Positions 1-11,243 are shown, numbered from the stretch's first letter. The stretch: 64,000 nucleotides of DNA from Microlunatus elymi (GCF_007362775.1 NZ_CP041692.1:2976001-3040000), one strand, 5' to 3'. A program made the numbers and translations. Notes: a model not told the origin generated them from the sequence alone.

Positions 1-210
1 GATCTGCGGCTGGGTGAGCACCAGCAGGTCGTTGTTGCCCTTCACATCCCGCGGCCAGTCGGCGAACCGGTCGCCGCGGTAGTGCTCCTCCTCGAGCTTG
101 TGCCGCTGCACCATCGTGCCCATCGCCCCGTCCAGCACCAGGATCCGCAGCTGCAGCGCAGCGGTCAGGTCGGCGGTGGCGTCCGGGCGGAGTTCGGCGT
201 TGTCCAGCAC
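1..210 (-). CDS. metH: Cobalamin-dependent methionine synthase MetH, N-terminal fragment
   Basis: Only the first 70 codons lie in the window; the gene continues off the left edge. The encoded start [10 protein letters not shown] leads into [14 protein letters not shown] and a [12 protein letters not shown] segment, the signature of the homocysteine-binding domain at the N-terminus of B12-dependent methionine synthase. The enzyme transfers a methyl group from methyltetrahydrofolate to homocysteine in the cytoplasm. The GTG start at 210 is chosen because a GAAGG sequence lies six bases upstream on the minus strand. It is divergent from the HAD phosphatase gene, an arrangement also seen near metH in other actinobacteria. 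No cobalamin riboswitch was recognised in the 140-bp leader. Confidence 0.9.
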   Translation of the reverse strand, partial: MLDNAELRPDATADLTAALQLRILVLDGAMGTMVQRHKLEEEHYRGDRFADWPRDVKGNNDLLVLTQPQI

Positions 211-243
211 TTGCAGCCTTCGATCGGGTTGGCGGGCGTGAGT

Positions 244-322
244 GAACTCTCAGCATAGGGTCTGAGTTCTCGCGCCGATCAGGTCATACCGCACCGCGAA
301 CTGGCGGATTGGCCAGTTCGCG
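244..322. promoter_or_regulatory. Divergent intergenic region with two inverted repeats
   Basis: The gap between metH and the HAD gene holds two dyads. One has arms CGCGAACTGG (295-304) and CCAGTTCGCG (313-322), a perfect 10-bp inverted repeat with an 8-base spacer. The other pairs GAACTC-T-CAG (244-253) with CTGAGTTC (262-269), with one bulged base. Either could be an operator or a leader hairpin of the divergent genes. The binding protein is not known. Confidence 0.45.
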
Positions 323-349
323 ACCGAACCTGGGAGAATCACGAACGCC

Positions 350-1138
350 ATGATCAGCGAATCCGCAGCCAGCCCATCCCGATCGTCGATCCAGCCGTCA
401 ACCTCGTTGGCAGACCCACCACTGCCGGTCGACGCGACCGTCCGACCCGCCGGGCATCCCGGCAGTGGACTGTCCGCTGCGCTGTGGGATTTCGACGGCA
501 CGCTGGCCGACACCGAACCGATCTGGATCGCCGCCGAGTTCGAACTGATCCCCCGACTGGGTGGTCAGTGGAGCCACGAACATGCGCACAAACTCGTCGG
601 CCGATCGCTGCTGGAATCGGCCGGCTACATGGCCGACGTGATCGGCCGCGATGATCTTCGTCCGGAGTGGATCGTTGATCAACTTCTGCAGGTGGTGATC
701 GACTTCTGCCGGCGCGGACCGATCCCGTGGTGTCCCGGTGCCCGGGAACTGCTGGAGTCGCTGCGGCTGGCCGGGGTGCCGTGTGCGCTGGTCTCGGCGT
801 CCTACCGTTCACTGCTCGACGTGATCATCGAGCAGTTGCCGGCGGGCTCGTTCGCGGCCTCCGTCGCCGGTGACGAGGTCAGCCGCGGCAAACCCGATCC
901 GGAGCCGTACCTCACGGCCTGTGGCAAGCTCGGCGTGCAGGCGCAGGATTGTGTGGCGTTCGAGGACAGCCCGCCGGGAGCACGGTCGGCCGGCGACGCC
1001 GGAGCCACTGTGGTGGTGATCGAGAACGTCGTACCGGTGCCTGCGGCGCCCAACCAGGTCAGGGTTTCCTCGCTTGCCGAACTCGACGCCGCAGCGGTGT
1101 TCGGGTTGCTGCGTCGCGACGGTGACGATGCGCACTGA
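350..1138 (+). CDS. HAD-superfamily hydrolase, phosphoglycolate phosphatase / beta-phosphoglucomutase-like
   Basis: This 262-residue protein is a cytoplasmic HAD hydrolase of subfamily IA. Motif I is LWDFDGTLADTE with the nucleophile pair Asp47 and Asp49, motif II is the serine in ALVSAS (about 149), motif III is the lysine of GKPDPEPY (181), and motif IV is FEDSPPG with Glu205-Asp206. A helical cap fills residues 60-130. About 40 residues before motif I look disordered, so the true start could lie later, but no better start with a ribosome site was seen. Substrate cannot be told from sequence. It overlaps the downstream lipoprotein gene by 11 bases, suggesting translational coupling. Confidence 0.85.
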   Translation: MISESAASPSRSSIQPSTSLADPPLPVDATVRPAGHPGSGLSAALWDFDGTLADTEPIWIAAEFELIPRLGGQWSHEHAHKLVGRSLLESAGYMADVIGRDDLRPEWIVDQLLQVVIDFCRRGPIPWCPGARELLESLRLAGVPCALVSASYRSLLDVIIEQLPAGSFAASVAGDEVSRGKPDPEPYLTACGKLGVQAQDCVAFEDSPPGARSAGDAGATVVVIENVVPVPAAPNQVRVSSLAELDAAAVFGLLRRDGDDAH

Positions 1139-2651
1139 GCCATTGAGACCCGGCCGGCGCGGACCGGTCGCGATGATCATGATCATCGCGATGTTGATCA
1201 TGACCAGCGGCTGCACGGGCCATGATCAACAACCCGCGCCATCGCCGTCGGCGACCGCATCGGTGAAGCGAGCGTTCACCGTGATGACCACCGACAAGGA
1301 GATCACCGCGGATCCGGCCGCTGTGCACGACACGGCCTCCACCATGCTGACTCAGAACGTGTTCCAGCGGTTGGTGACCGCGTCGCCGACCGACTCCTAT
1401 CCGGAGCCCGATGCCGCGCAGGAGTGTCGTTTCCCGACCAAGACGAGCTATGTCTGCACGCTGCGGCCGAACCTGAAGTTCAGCAACGGCGATCCGCTCA
1501 CCTCGGCCGATGTGAAGTTCAGCATCGAACGTGCCACCCGGTTGGACGTCGCCGGCTCGTCGGCCCCGCAGCTGTCGTCGCTGCGGCGGATCGAGACACC
1601 GAACCCGACCACGGTGCAATTCGTGCTCAGCCAGGAGGACACCCAGTTCCCGTGGGCGCTCGCCTCGCCGGCGGCCTCGATCGTGGACTCGAAGGTCTAC
1701 AACTCCGATCATGTCCGGCCGATGGACGAGCCGGTGGTCGGCTCCGGCCCGTACGAGGTCAGCAAGATCAGCAAGAACCTGATCGAGTTCACCAGGTACA
1801 CCGACTACATCGGCTATGCGGCCGGCAAGGTCGACACCATCGAACTGCGAACGATGCCCGATTCCGCCAGCATCGAGGAGGCGATGGCCGCGCACGAGGT
1901 CGACGTGGTCTGGCGTGGGCTGAGTGCGGCGGCGCAGCAACGTCTGCACACCCAGATCGGCGCGTCCCGGACCCACACCTCGAAGGCGGGCTTCAGCCAG
2001 ACCGTGCTGCCCGGTGCACGGGTGGAGCAGTTGCTGTGGAACCCCCGCTCCAAGCACGTCTCCTCGACCGCGCTGCGGGACGTGATCGCGGCCGCGCTGC
2101 AGGAGGATCGAACGCTGGACTCGGTGGTGCCCAACGGCGTACCCGGTCATCACTCGTCGTTCCCGCTGGGCGGCAAGGCGAAGATCGACGTCAGCTGGAA
2201 CAGCCGGATCCATCTCACCCTCGGCTACGACCCGACCGCGCCGAACAGCCTGGACCTGGCCACTCAGCTGCGGATCCGGTTGGAGAACACCGGCGGGATG
2301 AGCGTGCTGCTGCGGGCCGATGATCCCGATGCCGACCTGCAACTGGTCGATCGCAAGGCGTGGACGTCGACCGGGATCGCCTGGCTGCAGCCGATCATCG
2401 ACCACCCGTTGAGGGGGGAGGCCAAGCCGATCGACGCGGCGCTGGCCAACACCCGGCAGGCCGGTGTCGGCACCCCGCAGCTGAACACCGCACTGGCCCA
2501 GCTGCAGCAGATCGCAGCCAAGGAGAACCTGGTGCTGCCGATCTCGCAGGCCGGCGAGGACGTCTACTCCGGACCGCGTGCCAGTGTCACACCCGACGCG
2601 TTCGGTCCGGGCTGGCAGCTCGGACTCTGGGGATTGAAGGAAAAGCAATGA
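1128..2651 (+). CDS. ABC transporter solute-binding lipoprotein, family 5 (peptide/nickel type)
   Basis: The product is about 507 residues from the ATG at 1128. The N-terminus has arginines, a short hydrophobic stretch (MIMIIAMLIM) and the lipobox MTSGC with the lipidated Cys at residue 29, so it should be a membrane-anchored extracellular binding protein. Segments such as LKFSNGDPLTSADVKFSIER are typical of DppA/OppA-like proteins. No permease or ATPase gene is adjacent, so the ligand and partner are unknown. An upstream start at 1074 would place the signal peptide too far in and was rejected. It overlaps trmI by four bases (ATGA). Confidence 0.85.
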   Translation: MRTEPLRPGRRGPVAMIMIIAMLIMTSGCTGHDQQPAPSPSATASVKRAFTVMTTDKEITADPAAVHDTASTMLTQNVFQRLVTASPTDSYPEPDAAQECRFPTKTSYVCTLRPNLKFSNGDPLTSADVKFSIERATRLDVAGSSAPQLSSLRRIETPNPTTVQFVLSQEDTQFPWALASPAASIVDSKVYNSDHVRPMDEPVVGSGPYEVSKISKNLIEFTRYTDYIGYAAGKVDTIELRTMPDSASIEEAMAAHEVDVVWRGLSAAAQQRLHTQIGASRTHTSKAGFSQTVLPGARVEQLLWNPRSKHVSSTALRDVIAAALQEDRTLDSVVPNGVPGHHSSFPLGGKAKIDVSWNSRIHLTLGYDPTAPNSLDLATQLRIRLENTGGMSVLLRADDPDADLQLVDRKAWTSTGIAWLQPIIDHPLRGEAKPIDAALANTRQAGVGTPQLNTALAQLQQIAAKENLVLPISQAGEDVYSGPRASVTPDAFGPGWQLGLWGLKEKQ

Positions 2652-3688
2652 GCACAACCAAGCATCCCGAGCCCGTCGAAGGACCGGAAGCCTCGGACCC
2701 GGCAACCTACGCCGGCGTACGCACCGGACCGCTGCGGGCGGGCGAGCGGGTGACCCTCACGGACCCCAAGGGTCGCCGCCACTCCGTCCTGCTGGCCAAC
2801 GGGCAGCGCTTCCACACCGCCAAGGGCGCCATCAATCACGACGAGTTGATCGGCGGCCCGGAGGGGGTGGTGGTGACCTCGGCCGGCGGCGTTCAGTATC
2901 TGGCGCTGCGGCCGCTGCTAGGGGAGTTCAGTACGGGAATGCCGCGCGGAGCCCAGGTCGTCTACCCCAAGGACGCCGCTCAGATCGTGGTCGGCGCCGA
3001 CATCTTCCCCGGCGCCCGGGTGCTCGAGGCCGGTGCCGGATCGGGTGCGCTGAGCCTGGCGCTGCTGCGCGCAATCGGGCCGACCGGCCGGCTCACCTCG
3101 TACGAACGCCGGGAGGACTTCGCCGCCATCGCGGCCAAGAACGTGCGTACCTTCCTCGGGCTGGAGCATCCGGCCTGGGATCTGCGCCTTGGCGACCTGA
3201 CGGTGGCGCTGTCCGACGGCGAGGGCGCCGACCCGGGAGCGCCGGCCGAGGTGGATCGGGTGGTGCTGGACATGCTGGCGCCCTGGGAGTGTGTGGACGT
3301 GATCGCCGAACGGCTGATTCCGGGCGGGGTGATCTGCTGCTACGTCGCCACTACGACCCAACTCGGCCGGATCACCGAGACGCTACGGGTGCACGGCGGT
3401 TTCACCGAACCGGAGGCGGCCGAGTCGATGGTGCGGGGCTGGCACGTCGAGGGACTGTCGATCCGGCCGTCGCATCAGATGGTCGGACACACCGGCTTCC
3501 TGCTCACCGCCCGTCGACTGGCACCTGGCGTCATCGCGCCGGCCCGCAAGCGCCGGCCGGCGCCGGGAGCGTACGGCGAGGACTACACCGGCCCGCGGCG
3601 TCGCGTCGAGCCGGGTGGCGACTCTCCGGTCGGGGACAACGGCGGCAAAACGGCGGGCGGCGATGCCGATGCAGGAACAAAACCGTAA
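2648..3688 (+). CDS. trmI: tRNA (adenine-58-N1)-methyltransferase
   Basis: The product (346 residues) methylates A58 in the T-loop of tRNA using S-adenosylmethionine. The Rossmann SAM-binding loop is [11 protein letters not shown] (about 125-135), preceded by the family block [16 protein letters not shown] (99-114), and a [14 protein letters not shown] beta region lies near the N-terminus. It shares a four-base overlap with the lipoprotein gene upstream and precedes the proteasomal ATPase, the same trmI-mpa neighbourhood known from mycobacteria. Residues 8-13 (PEPVEGP) are encoded by DNA closely matching the REP-like palindrome found elsewhere in the window. The C-terminal 45 residues are low-complexity. 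Confidence 0.92.
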   Translation: MSTTKHPEPVEGPEASDPATYAGVRTGPLRAGERVTLTDPKGRRHSVLLANGQRFHTAKGAINHDELIGGPEGVVVTSAGGVQYLALRPLLGEFSTGMPRGAQVVYPKDAAQIVVGADIFPGARVLEAGAGSGALSLALLRAIGPTGRLTSYERREDFAAIAAKNVRTFLGLEHPAWDLRLGDLTVALSDGEGADPGAPAEVDRVVLDMLAPWECVDVIAERLIPGGVICCYVATTTQLGRITETLRVHGGFTEPEAAESMVRGWHVEGLSIRPSHQMVGHTGFLLTARRLAPGVIAPARKRRPAPGAYGEDYTGPRRRVEPGGDSPVGDNGGKTAGGDADAGTKP

Positions 3689-3770
3689 CCAAACACGCAT
3701 CCCAGTAAGAGAAAAACTGGCCCGGTTGCGGCATTGGTCACGGGTACTGTTTCGGCATGGAGGTGTCGAG

Positions 3771-5567
3771 ATGACTGAAACACCCGACCGCCGCAGCGCG
3801 AGCGAGGGCTTCAGCGGGCACGATTCCGGGCAGGCCGGGGATCCGCAGCATGATCGTGAAGCCCTGCTGGCCAGGATCGGCCTGCTGAACGACGAGCTTG
3901 ATCGACTTCGCGAACGAGTCTCCTCCCATCCCCATGACCTGGCGGCGCTGGAGCGACGCCTTGCCGACGCCCGCGCCGACGTACGGGCGGCATCGGCCAA
4001 CAACGAGCGTCTGGCCACCACCCTGCGTGAGGCGCGCGAGCAGATCGTCTCCCTGAAGGCCGAGGTCGATCGGCTCGCTCAACCGCCGGCCAGCTTCGGC
4101 GTGTTCCTGGCAACCGTCGATGATCACACCGCCGACATCTGGACCTCCGGCCGGAAGATGCGGGTCAGCGTGAGCCCGGAGATCGAGGCCGATGATCTTG
4201 AACCCGGCCGCGAAGTGATCTTGAACGAGGCGCTGAACGTGGTCGGCGTACTCACCTTCGACGAGGTCGGCGAGGTGGTCAGCCTCAAGGAAGTGATGGC
4301 CGACGGCGAACGCGCCCTGATCGTCGGACACGGCGACGAGGAGAGCGTGGTCCGGCTGGCCGACCGGCTGCGTACCGAACGGTTGCGGTCCGGCGACTCC
4401 CTGCTGGTCGATCGCCGGGTGCATTTCGCCTACGAGCGGGTGCCGAAGATGGACGTCGAAGAACTGGTGCTGGAGGACGTACCCGATATCGGGTACGAGG
4501 AGATCGGCGGCCTGCGTGGCCAGATCGAGGCCATCCGGGACGCGGTCGAGTTGCCGTTCCTGCATCGGGATCTCTTTGCCGAGCACGAATTGAAGGCGCC
4601 GAAGGGGATCCTGCTCTACGGTCCGCCCGGTTGTGGCAAGACCATGATCGCCAAGGCGGTGGCCAACTCGCTGGCCAAGAAGGTGACCGAACGCACCGGC
4701 CGCGAGGGGAGAAGTTTTTTCCTCAACATCAAGGGTCCCGAGCTGCTGAACAAGTACGTCGGTGAGACCGAGCGGCACATCCGGCTGGTTTTCCAGCGGG
4801 CAAGGGAAAAGGCCACCGACGGGATGCCGGTGATCGTCTTCTTCGACGAGATGGACTCGCTGTTCCGGACCCGTGGCAGCGGGGTGTCCTCCGATGTGGA
4901 GAACACCATCGTGCCGCAGCTGTTGAGCGAGATCGACGGTGTCGAGGGCCTGGAGAACGTGATCATCATCGGCGCCTCGAACCGTGAGGACATGATCGAT
5001 CCGGCCATCCTGCGGCCGGGCCGGCTGGACGTCAAGATCAAGATCGAACGCCCCGATGCCGAGGCTGCGCGGGACATCTTCAGCAAGTACCTGACGGCCA
5101 CGCTGCCCTTGCACGAAGAGGATCTGGGCGAGTTCGGCGGCTCGAGGCAGCGGACCGTCGAGGCGATGATCGAACGCACCGTGACCAGGATGTACGAGGA
5201 GTCGGAGGAGAATCAGTTCCTCGAGGTCACCTACGCCGGTGGGGACAAGGAGATCTTGTACTTCAAGGACTTCAACTCCGGCGCGATGATCCAGAACATC
5301 GTCGACCGGGCCAAGAAGATGGCGATCAAGGACGTCCTGGACTCCGGCGTACGGGGCCTGCGGATCGGTCACCTGATGCAGGCCTGCGTGGACGAGTTCG
5401 CCGAGAACGAGGACTTGCCCAACACCACCAACCCCGACGACTGGGCCAAGATCAGCGGCAAGAAGGGCGAACGCATCGTCTTCATCCGCACCCTGATCTC
5501 CTCCAACAAGGGCACCCAGCCCGGCCGATCGATCGACACGGTGAGCAACACCGGGCAGTATTTGTAG
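3771..5567 (+). CDS. mpa: Proteasome-associated AAA ATPase (ARC/Mpa)
   Basis: This 598-residue ring ATPase unfolds pupylated proteins for the actinobacterial 20S proteasome. It has an N-terminal coiled coil (about 28-104), the tandem OB-fold interdomain (about 105-240), and one AAA module with Walker A GPPGCGKT (284-291) and Walker [10 protein letters not shown] (about 354-362). The C-terminus ends GQYL, the penultimate-tyrosine tail that docks on the proteasome core. The ATG at 3771 is preceded by GGAGG seven bases upstream; the open frame before it was discarded. Unlike many actinobacteria, dop, pup and prcBA do not follow; repeats and argG do. Confidence 0.95.
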   Translation: MTETPDRRSASEGFSGHDSGQAGDPQHDREALLARIGLLNDELDRLRERVSSHPHDLAALERRLADARADVRAASANNERLATTLREAREQIVSLKAEVDRLAQPPASFGVFLATVDDHTADIWTSGRKMRVSVSPEIEADDLEPGREVILNEALNVVGVLTFDEVGEVVSLKEVMADGERALIVGHGDEESVVRLADRLRTERLRSGDSLLVDRRVHFAYERVPKMDVEELVLEDVPDIGYEEIGGLRGQIEAIRDAVELPFLHRDLFAEHELKAPKGILLYGPPGCGKTMIAKAVANSLAKKVTERTGREGRSFFLNIKGPELLNKYVGETERHIRLVFQRAREKATDGMPVIVFFDEMDSLFRTRGSGVSSDVENTIVPQLLSEIDGVEGLENVIIIGASNREDMIDPAILRPGRLDVKIKIERPDAEAARDIFSKYLTATLPLHEEDLGEFGGSRQRTVEAMIERTVTRMYEESEENQFLEVTYAGGDKEILYFKDFNSGAMIQNIVDRAKKMAIKDVLDSGVRGLRIGHLMQACVDEFAENEDLPNTTNPDDWAKISGKKGERIVFIRTLISSNKGTQPGRSIDTVSNTGQYL

Positions 5568-6119
5568 CGCGGTCGAGCCGGGTGCCTGCTGCCGCGATCC
5601 TTGTTGGCGGCTTGCGTTGCGGGGGCAACCCCCGCACCCCTTACCGTCCTGTAGCGCAGTCGAGTTGTTTGCCGCTGCCGCGATCCTGGTTGGCGTTGAG
5701 ACTTCCGGGGACAATCCCCGGACCCCTTACCGGGTTCGCGTTCATAGGTCGGGTTGCCCCGGCGCCTCCGCTGCGCTGCGGTGCCGGTCTCGCGCTGGGG
5801 CGCTCGACGGGCGTGCGAGGTTGCGCTTTCGGCTGGGTGCCGGGTTCCGTTGGGTGCTGACTCGCGTCGAAGGGTCCTGTGCCTGTCGAAGGACCGGGAC
5901 CGCACCCCATCCGCCCGCCCACCCCACGGGTCCTGAGCCTGTCGAAGGACCGAGAACCGCACCGGCGGCGGCGCGGAACCCTGAGAATGAGGCTCCAGAT
6001 CGCGAAAATCGGCTCCAGCGGGCCGGAAGCCGCGACCGGGGCCTCATTTTCAGGGTTTGAACACCTGCTGCCATCACCCGGGCCGAGTCGACTGGACCGA
6101 AGGATGTGGGGCAGCAGCC
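5568..6119. repeat. Repeat-rich intergenic region upstream of argG (two 180-bp-family copies and REP palindromes)
   Basis: No gene is seen here. A short copy (about 5587-5650) and a near-complete copy (about 5670-5827) belong to the same about 180-bp family that recurs three times after argG. Each carries a hairpin core such as GGGGACAATCCCC (5707) and a GC-rich tail with the words CTCCGCTGCGCTGCGG and GCTGGGGCGCTCGACGG. Two REP-like palindromes follow at 5873-5895 and 5929-5951, with outer arms GGTCCT and AAGGACC around GAGCCTGTCG. Confidence 0.8.
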
Positions 6120-7572
<1,453 letters not shown>

Positions 7573-8147
7573 TTGGATTCGCGGTCGGGTGAGTGCCGCT
7601 GCCACGATCTGGTCTGGCGCCGTGCGTCGCGGGGACAATCCCCGCACCCCTTACCCGGTTGCTTCCATAAATGATCTTGCCGCGAGACCTCCGCTGCGCT
7701 GCGGTGTCGGTCTCGCGCTGGGGCGCTCGACGGGCATGCATCGTTGCGTCCTGGTGGTTAGCGGTCGCGTCTCTGCCTGCCGCTGCCGCGACTTGGTCTG
7801 GCGTCTAGCGTCGCGGGGACAATCCCCGCCCTTACCCGCTCGCGTCCATAAATGATCTTGCCCCGACACCTCCGCTTCGCCGCGGTGCCGGTCTCGCGCT
7901 GGGGCGCTCGACGGGCATGCACCGTTGCGTCCTGGTTGGTCAGCGGTCGGGTCTCTGCCTGCCGCTGCCGCGACTGGTCTGGCGTCTTGCGTTGCGGGGA
8001 CAATCCCCGCCCTTACCCGCTCGCGTCCATAAATGATCTTGCCGCGACACCTCCGCTTCGCTGCGGTGCCGGTCTCGCGCTGGGGCGCTCGACGGCTATG
8101 CAACGTTACGATCTCGTCTGGGTGCCCCCGAGGTCCAAGATCAACTT
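7573..8147. repeat. Three tandem copies of the about 180-bp repeat
   Basis: Units begin near 7593, 7778 and 7960 with a TGCCGCTGCC word and contain in order a GGGGACAATCCCC hairpin (7631, 7815, 7996), the phrase CATAAATGATCTTGCC, a CTCCGCT-GCGG hairpin and GCTGGGGCGCTCGACGG. Spacing between the hairpins is 184 and 181 bp. No credible coding sequence spans them; the frame changes between units because the spacings differ modulo three. The same family lies before argG. Confidence 0.85.
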
Positions 8148-8216
8148 GTGGGAGTGAAGCCAACTCGATCCAGCGGGCGCGACTCAGCTGCAGCCGATCC
8201 GCGAGCTCGAGCCCAG

Positions 8217-8320
8217 GGTCCTGAGCTTGCTCGAAGGACCGCGAACACAACCCCAGGGGTCCTGAGCTTGCTCGAAGTACGGCCAACGCAACCCCAGGGT
8301 CCTGAGCTTGTCGAAGGACC
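8217..8320. repeat. Three REP-like palindromes in tandem
   Basis: Copies lie at 8217-8240, 8258-8281 and 8298-8320, spaced about 41 bp. Each has outer arms GGTCCT and AAGGACC around GAGCTTG(C)TCG; the middle copy is degenerate at its right end. The same element occurs at 5873, 5929 and, in the opposite orientation, at 32874. A short open frame running through them is not credible as a gene. Confidence 0.8.
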
Positions 8321-8412
8321 GGCAACGCAAACCCAGGGGTTCTTGATCGAGGCGCGGGGGACCTGGGCCCGACGGCAGGTCGAGATCAAGTGTGTTGCTG
8401 ATCTTGGAATCG

Positions 8413-8853
8413 TTACTGCGGCACCGGGATTGACCTGCGGGCAGTGCGGCGCTGACTCACGTACCAGATGACGAACCCGACGACGAGCGTCGCTGCTGCG
8501 ACGGCGCCCAGCTCGCCGGCCAGCAGCCAGAGGTAGCCGAGAACTGCGGTCGAGCTGACCGAGAGTCTGACCGAGATGGACGTGATCACGCCAAGGATCC
8601 CGCAGGCCATTGCGTAACCGGTAGCGGTCCGGACGACCAACCTGGACCCTCTGAAGATCAACATCACCGCGGCCGCGATCAGATTCGGCAGACCGAGCAG
8701 GGCCGACGAGATCAGCAACACGCCCAGGGAAGCCGCGGTGATCGGCTCGCCGGGCTCGTGCGAATCGAACCAGTTCTGGACCAACGTGGCCGCGAAGAAC
8801 ACCGCGGGGATGATCAGCAGCAGCCTGTCGTGCGTCCTTACCACTGCGTGCAT
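8413..8853 (-). CDS. Small multi-pass membrane protein of unknown function
   Basis: The 146-residue product has about four hydrophobic helices: around 10-25 (LLLIIPAVFFAA), 42-62 (AASLGVLLISSALLG), 78-98 and 112-136 (VAAATLVVGFVIWYV). The C-terminus is basic (SQRRTARRS). The ATG at 8853 is preferred because a GGGGTGG sequence lies just upstream and the longer frame would add a non-hydrophobic leader. I do not recognise the family. It is divergent from ruvC. Confidence 0.6.
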   Translation of the reverse strand: MHAVVRTHDRLLLIIPAVFFAATLVQNWFDSHEPGEPITAASLGVLLISSALLGLPNLIAAAVMLIFRGSRLVVRTATGYAMACGILGVITSISVRLSVSSTAVLGYLWLLAGELGAVAAATLVVGFVIWYVSQRRTARRSIPVPQ

Positions 8854-8982
8854 CGAGCCACCCCATGCTGATCCTTGGGCAAAGCTATCTCGGCACGAGG
8901 TCGGCGGCGCCAAATCAAGCAACGTGGAGTGGCCCGACACGCCGACGTCCTCGCGCCGACGTGTGGGCGCCCTGGGATAGGG

Positions 8983-9000
8983 TCCGAACGTCTGTTCGGA
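8983..9000 (+). promoter_or_regulatory. LexA (SOS) box upstream of ruvC
   Basis: TCCGAACGTCTGTTCGGA is an 18-bp perfect dyad around the core CGAAC-N4-GTTCG, matching the actinobacterial / Gram-positive LexA box. It sits 19 bases before the ruvC start and overlaps a TAGGGT sequence that could serve as -10. It should place ruvC-ruvA, and perhaps later genes, under DNA-damage control. Confidence 0.85.
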
Positions 9001-9018
9001 TCATCTTCAGGAGGCGTC

Positions 9019-9603
9019 GTGCGGGTCCTCGGAATCGACCCCGGCCTGACCCGGTGCGGGTTCGGCGTCGTCGACGGGGCGCCGGGCCACAGCCCGCAGT
9101 TGGTCGCCGTCGACGTCGTACGCACTGACGCCGGCACCGAGATCGCCTATCGACTGCTCCGGCTGGAACATGCCTTCGAGGACTGGATCACCGAGCACCG
9201 CCCGGACGTCGTCGCGGTCGAGCGCGTCTTCGCCCAGCACAACGTGCAGACCGTGATGGGGACCGCTCAGGCCGCCGGGGTGGCGATGTTGGTCGCGGCC
9301 CGGCACCAGCTTCCGGTCGCCCTGCACACGCCGAGCGAGGTGAAGGCGGCGATCACCGGCTCCGGTCGCGCGGACAAGGCCCAGGTCGGGCAGATGGTCA
9401 CCCGGATCCTCAGACTGGACGTGACGCCGAAGCCGGCCGACGCGGCCGACGCGCTGGCGCTGGCCATCTGCCACGTCTGGCGCGGCTCGGCCTCCGATCG
9501 CATCACCCGCGCCACTGCGGCCAGCGCCGAACAAGCTGCCCGGCAGCGCAGGGCGTACGCACTGGCCCGGCAGCAGTTGCCCGCACCGGGAGCACCGGCG
9601 TGA
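9019..9603 (+). CDS. ruvC: Holliday junction resolvase RuvC
   Basis: RuvC cuts Holliday junctions bound by RuvAB. The 194-residue product has the RNase H-like acidic set: Asp7 in LGIDPG, Glu69 in AVERVF, and Asp141/Asp144 in DAADALALA. The GTG start at 9019 has AGGAGG four to five bases upstream; a longer open frame upstream would run through the SOS box. Its stop overlaps the ruvA start (GTGA). yebC, usually before ruvC, is not adjacent here. Confidence 0.95.
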   Translation: MRVLGIDPGLTRCGFGVVDGAPGHSPQLVAVDVVRTDAGTEIAYRLLRLEHAFEDWITEHRPDVVAVERVFAQHNVQTVMGTAQAAGVAMLVAARHQLPVALHTPSEVKAAITGSGRADKAQVGQMVTRILRLDVTPKPADAADALALAICHVWRGSASDRITRATAASAEQAARQRRAYALARQQLPAPGAPA

Positions 9604-10214
9604 TCGCCCTACTCAGCGGCACCGTGGTCGCCCTCGGGGCGACCTGGGCGGTGATCGACGTCAACGGGGTCGGTCTGAAGGCGTTCTGCGGCCCGAACAC
9701 CACCGCCGAACTGCGGCACGGCCAGCAGGCGACCCTGGCGACGTCGCTGGTGGTCCGCGAGGACTCGCTCACCCTCTACGGCTTCGGCACGTCCGAAGAA
9801 CGCGACTTCTTCGAACTGTTGATGACGGCCTCCGGCGTCGGCCCCAAGCTCGCCCAGGCCGCGCTTGCGGTGCTGACCCCGGACGAGCTGCGGACCGCGA
9901 TCGTCACCGAGAACCTGGTCGCGCTGACCAAGGTGCCCGGCGTCGGCCGCAAGGGCGCGCAACGGATCGTGATCGAGCTCAAGGACAAGGTCAACGCGCT
10001 GACCCCGTCAACGTCCGGGACCGCAGGGCTCGCTCCGATGCCCACCCAGCAGGAGGAGTGGCGCGATCAGGTCAGCCAGGGACTGCAAGGGCTCGGCTGG
10101 TCGGCCAAGGATGCCGATGCCGCCTGCGGCCGGGTGGAACATCTGGCCGCCGACGATCCGGCGATCAGCATCGCCGAGTTGATGCGAGCGGCGCTGCGTA
10201 CGTTGGCGAAGTGA
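9600..10214 (+). CDS. ruvA: Holliday junction branch-migration protein RuvA
   Basis: The 204-residue protein binds four-way junctions as a tetramer and loads RuvB. It has the N-terminal OB fold ([13 protein letters not shown], about 1-64), helix-hairpin-helix motifs ([13 protein letters not shown] about 74-86 and [17 protein letters not shown] about 112-128) and a C-terminal three-helix domain that contacts RuvB (about 155-204). GTG start overlaps the ruvC stop by four bases, so the two are co-translated. Confidence 0.95.
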   Translation: MIALLSGTVVALGATWAVIDVNGVGLKAFCGPNTTAELRHGQQATLATSLVVREDSLTLYGFGTSEERDFFELLMTASGVGPKLAQAALAVLTPDELRTAIVTENLVALTKVPGVGRKGAQRIVIELKDKVNALTPSTSGTAGLAPMPTQQEEWRDQVSQGLQGLGWSAKDADAACGRVEHLAADDPAISIAELMRAALRTLAK

Positions 10215-10233
10215 CTGTGGCAATCTGCCGAGG

Positions 10234-11052
10234 GTGAGCTATGACTGGATCTCGCTGCTGACCGACTTCGGCACGTACGACGGCTTCGTGGCGCAGTGCA
10301 AGGGATCGATCGCGCGGATCGCTCCCGCGGTCCGGTGGATCGACGTCACCCACGAGATTCCGGCACAAGACGTACGACGTGGCGCGGCCGTGCTGTCGCA
10401 GATCGTCGGTCAACTGCCTCCCGCGGTGCATCTGGCGGTGGTCGATCCGGGTGTCGGCACCGACCGCCGCGGGGTCGCGCTGCAGACACCCGGCGGTGTC
10501 CTGGTCGGTCCGGACAACGGCCTGCTGGGCTGGGCGGCCGACGTCCTGGGCGGCGTACGGAAGGCCGTAGCGCTGACCAACACCGACTACCACCTCGGCA
10601 CGTCCAACACCTTCCACGGCCGCGACATCTTCTCCCCGGTCGCGGCGCACACCGCCGTCGGCGTCTCCCTCGATGATCTGGGTGATCCGGTGGATCCGGC
10701 CGAGTTGGTACGGCTGCCCGATCCGGTGCTGAGCGTCGGCTCCGGACAGCTCGACTGCGAAGTGCTGACCATCGACCACTACGGCAATCTTCAGACCTCG
10801 GCGTCCGCGGCGGCGCTGACTCGGGCCGGGTTCGAGCGCGGCGATCGACTCGAATGGGCGATCGGCGATCACCGGCTGACAGTCTTGTTCGGCCGGACCT
10901 ACGGCGAAGTGCCGCCGGGCGATGCGCTCGCCTACCTTGACTCCGCCGCGTTCCTCAGCCTCGGCGTCAACGGCGCCAACGCTGCGGCCCGCCTGGGCAT
11001 CCCGCCCGGCACCCCGATCACGATCAGCGGCGCGGCGCTGGGCCGCGACTGA
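10234..11052 (+). CDS. S-adenosyl-L-methionine hydroxide adenosyltransferase (SAM hydrolase)
   Basis: The 272-residue product belongs to the DUF62 / SAM hydroxide adenosyltransferase family, which splits SAM to adenosine and methionine and is related to fluorinase and SalL. Visible motifs are SLLTDFGTYDGFVAQCKG (8-25, with Asp11), VDPGVGTDR, VGPDNGLL, FHGRDIFSPVAAH and the C-terminal-domain IDHYGNLQT. It starts 20 bases after ruvA and lies between ruvA and ruvB, an unusual position, so it may share the SOS-controlled transcript. Its physiological role in this family is not well established. Confidence 0.88.
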   Translation: MSYDWISLLTDFGTYDGFVAQCKGSIARIAPAVRWIDVTHEIPAQDVRRGAAVLSQIVGQLPPAVHLAVVDPGVGTDRRGVALQTPGGVLVGPDNGLLGWAADVLGGVRKAVALTNTDYHLGTSNTFHGRDIFSPVAAHTAVGVSLDDLGDPVDPAELVRLPDPVLSVGSGQLDCEVLTIDHYGNLQTSASAAALTRAGFERGDRLEWAIGDHRLTVLFGRTYGEVPPGDALAYLDSAAFLSLGVNGANAAARLGIPPGTPITISGAALGRD

Positions 11053-11060
11053 CCCAACCA

Positions 11061-11243
11061 CCCGAAGTCGCGAACACACGACTTCCGGCGCTGCTGCCGT
11101 ACTGATAGACCACCCGAAGTCGCGAACACACGACTTCCGGCGCTGCTGCCGTACTGATAGACCACCCGAAGTCGCGACAACACGACTTCCGGCGCTGCTG
11201 CCGTACTGATGGACCACCCGTAGTCGCGACAACGCGACTTTGG
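11061..11243. repeat. 52-bp tandem repeat, three and a half copies
   Basis: Units start at 11061, 11113 and 11165, with a partial fourth at 11217, exactly 52 bp apart. Each contains the dyad GAAGTCG-N8-CGACTTC and a GGCGCTGCTGCCGTACTGAT tail. Copies differ by only a few bases. The array, plus about 160 bp without recognisable features, fills the 352-bp gap between the SAM hydrolase gene and ruvB. Confidence 0.9.

Noticed and set aside
211-349. Cobalamin riboswitch before metH
   Set aside because: The leader is only about 140 bases and no B12-box-like sequence was seen; only two simple dyads are present.
8148-8471. A 107-codon plus-strand open frame
   Set aside because: It is made mostly of three REP palindromes and ends inside the convergent membrane-protein gene; no ribosome site or family match.
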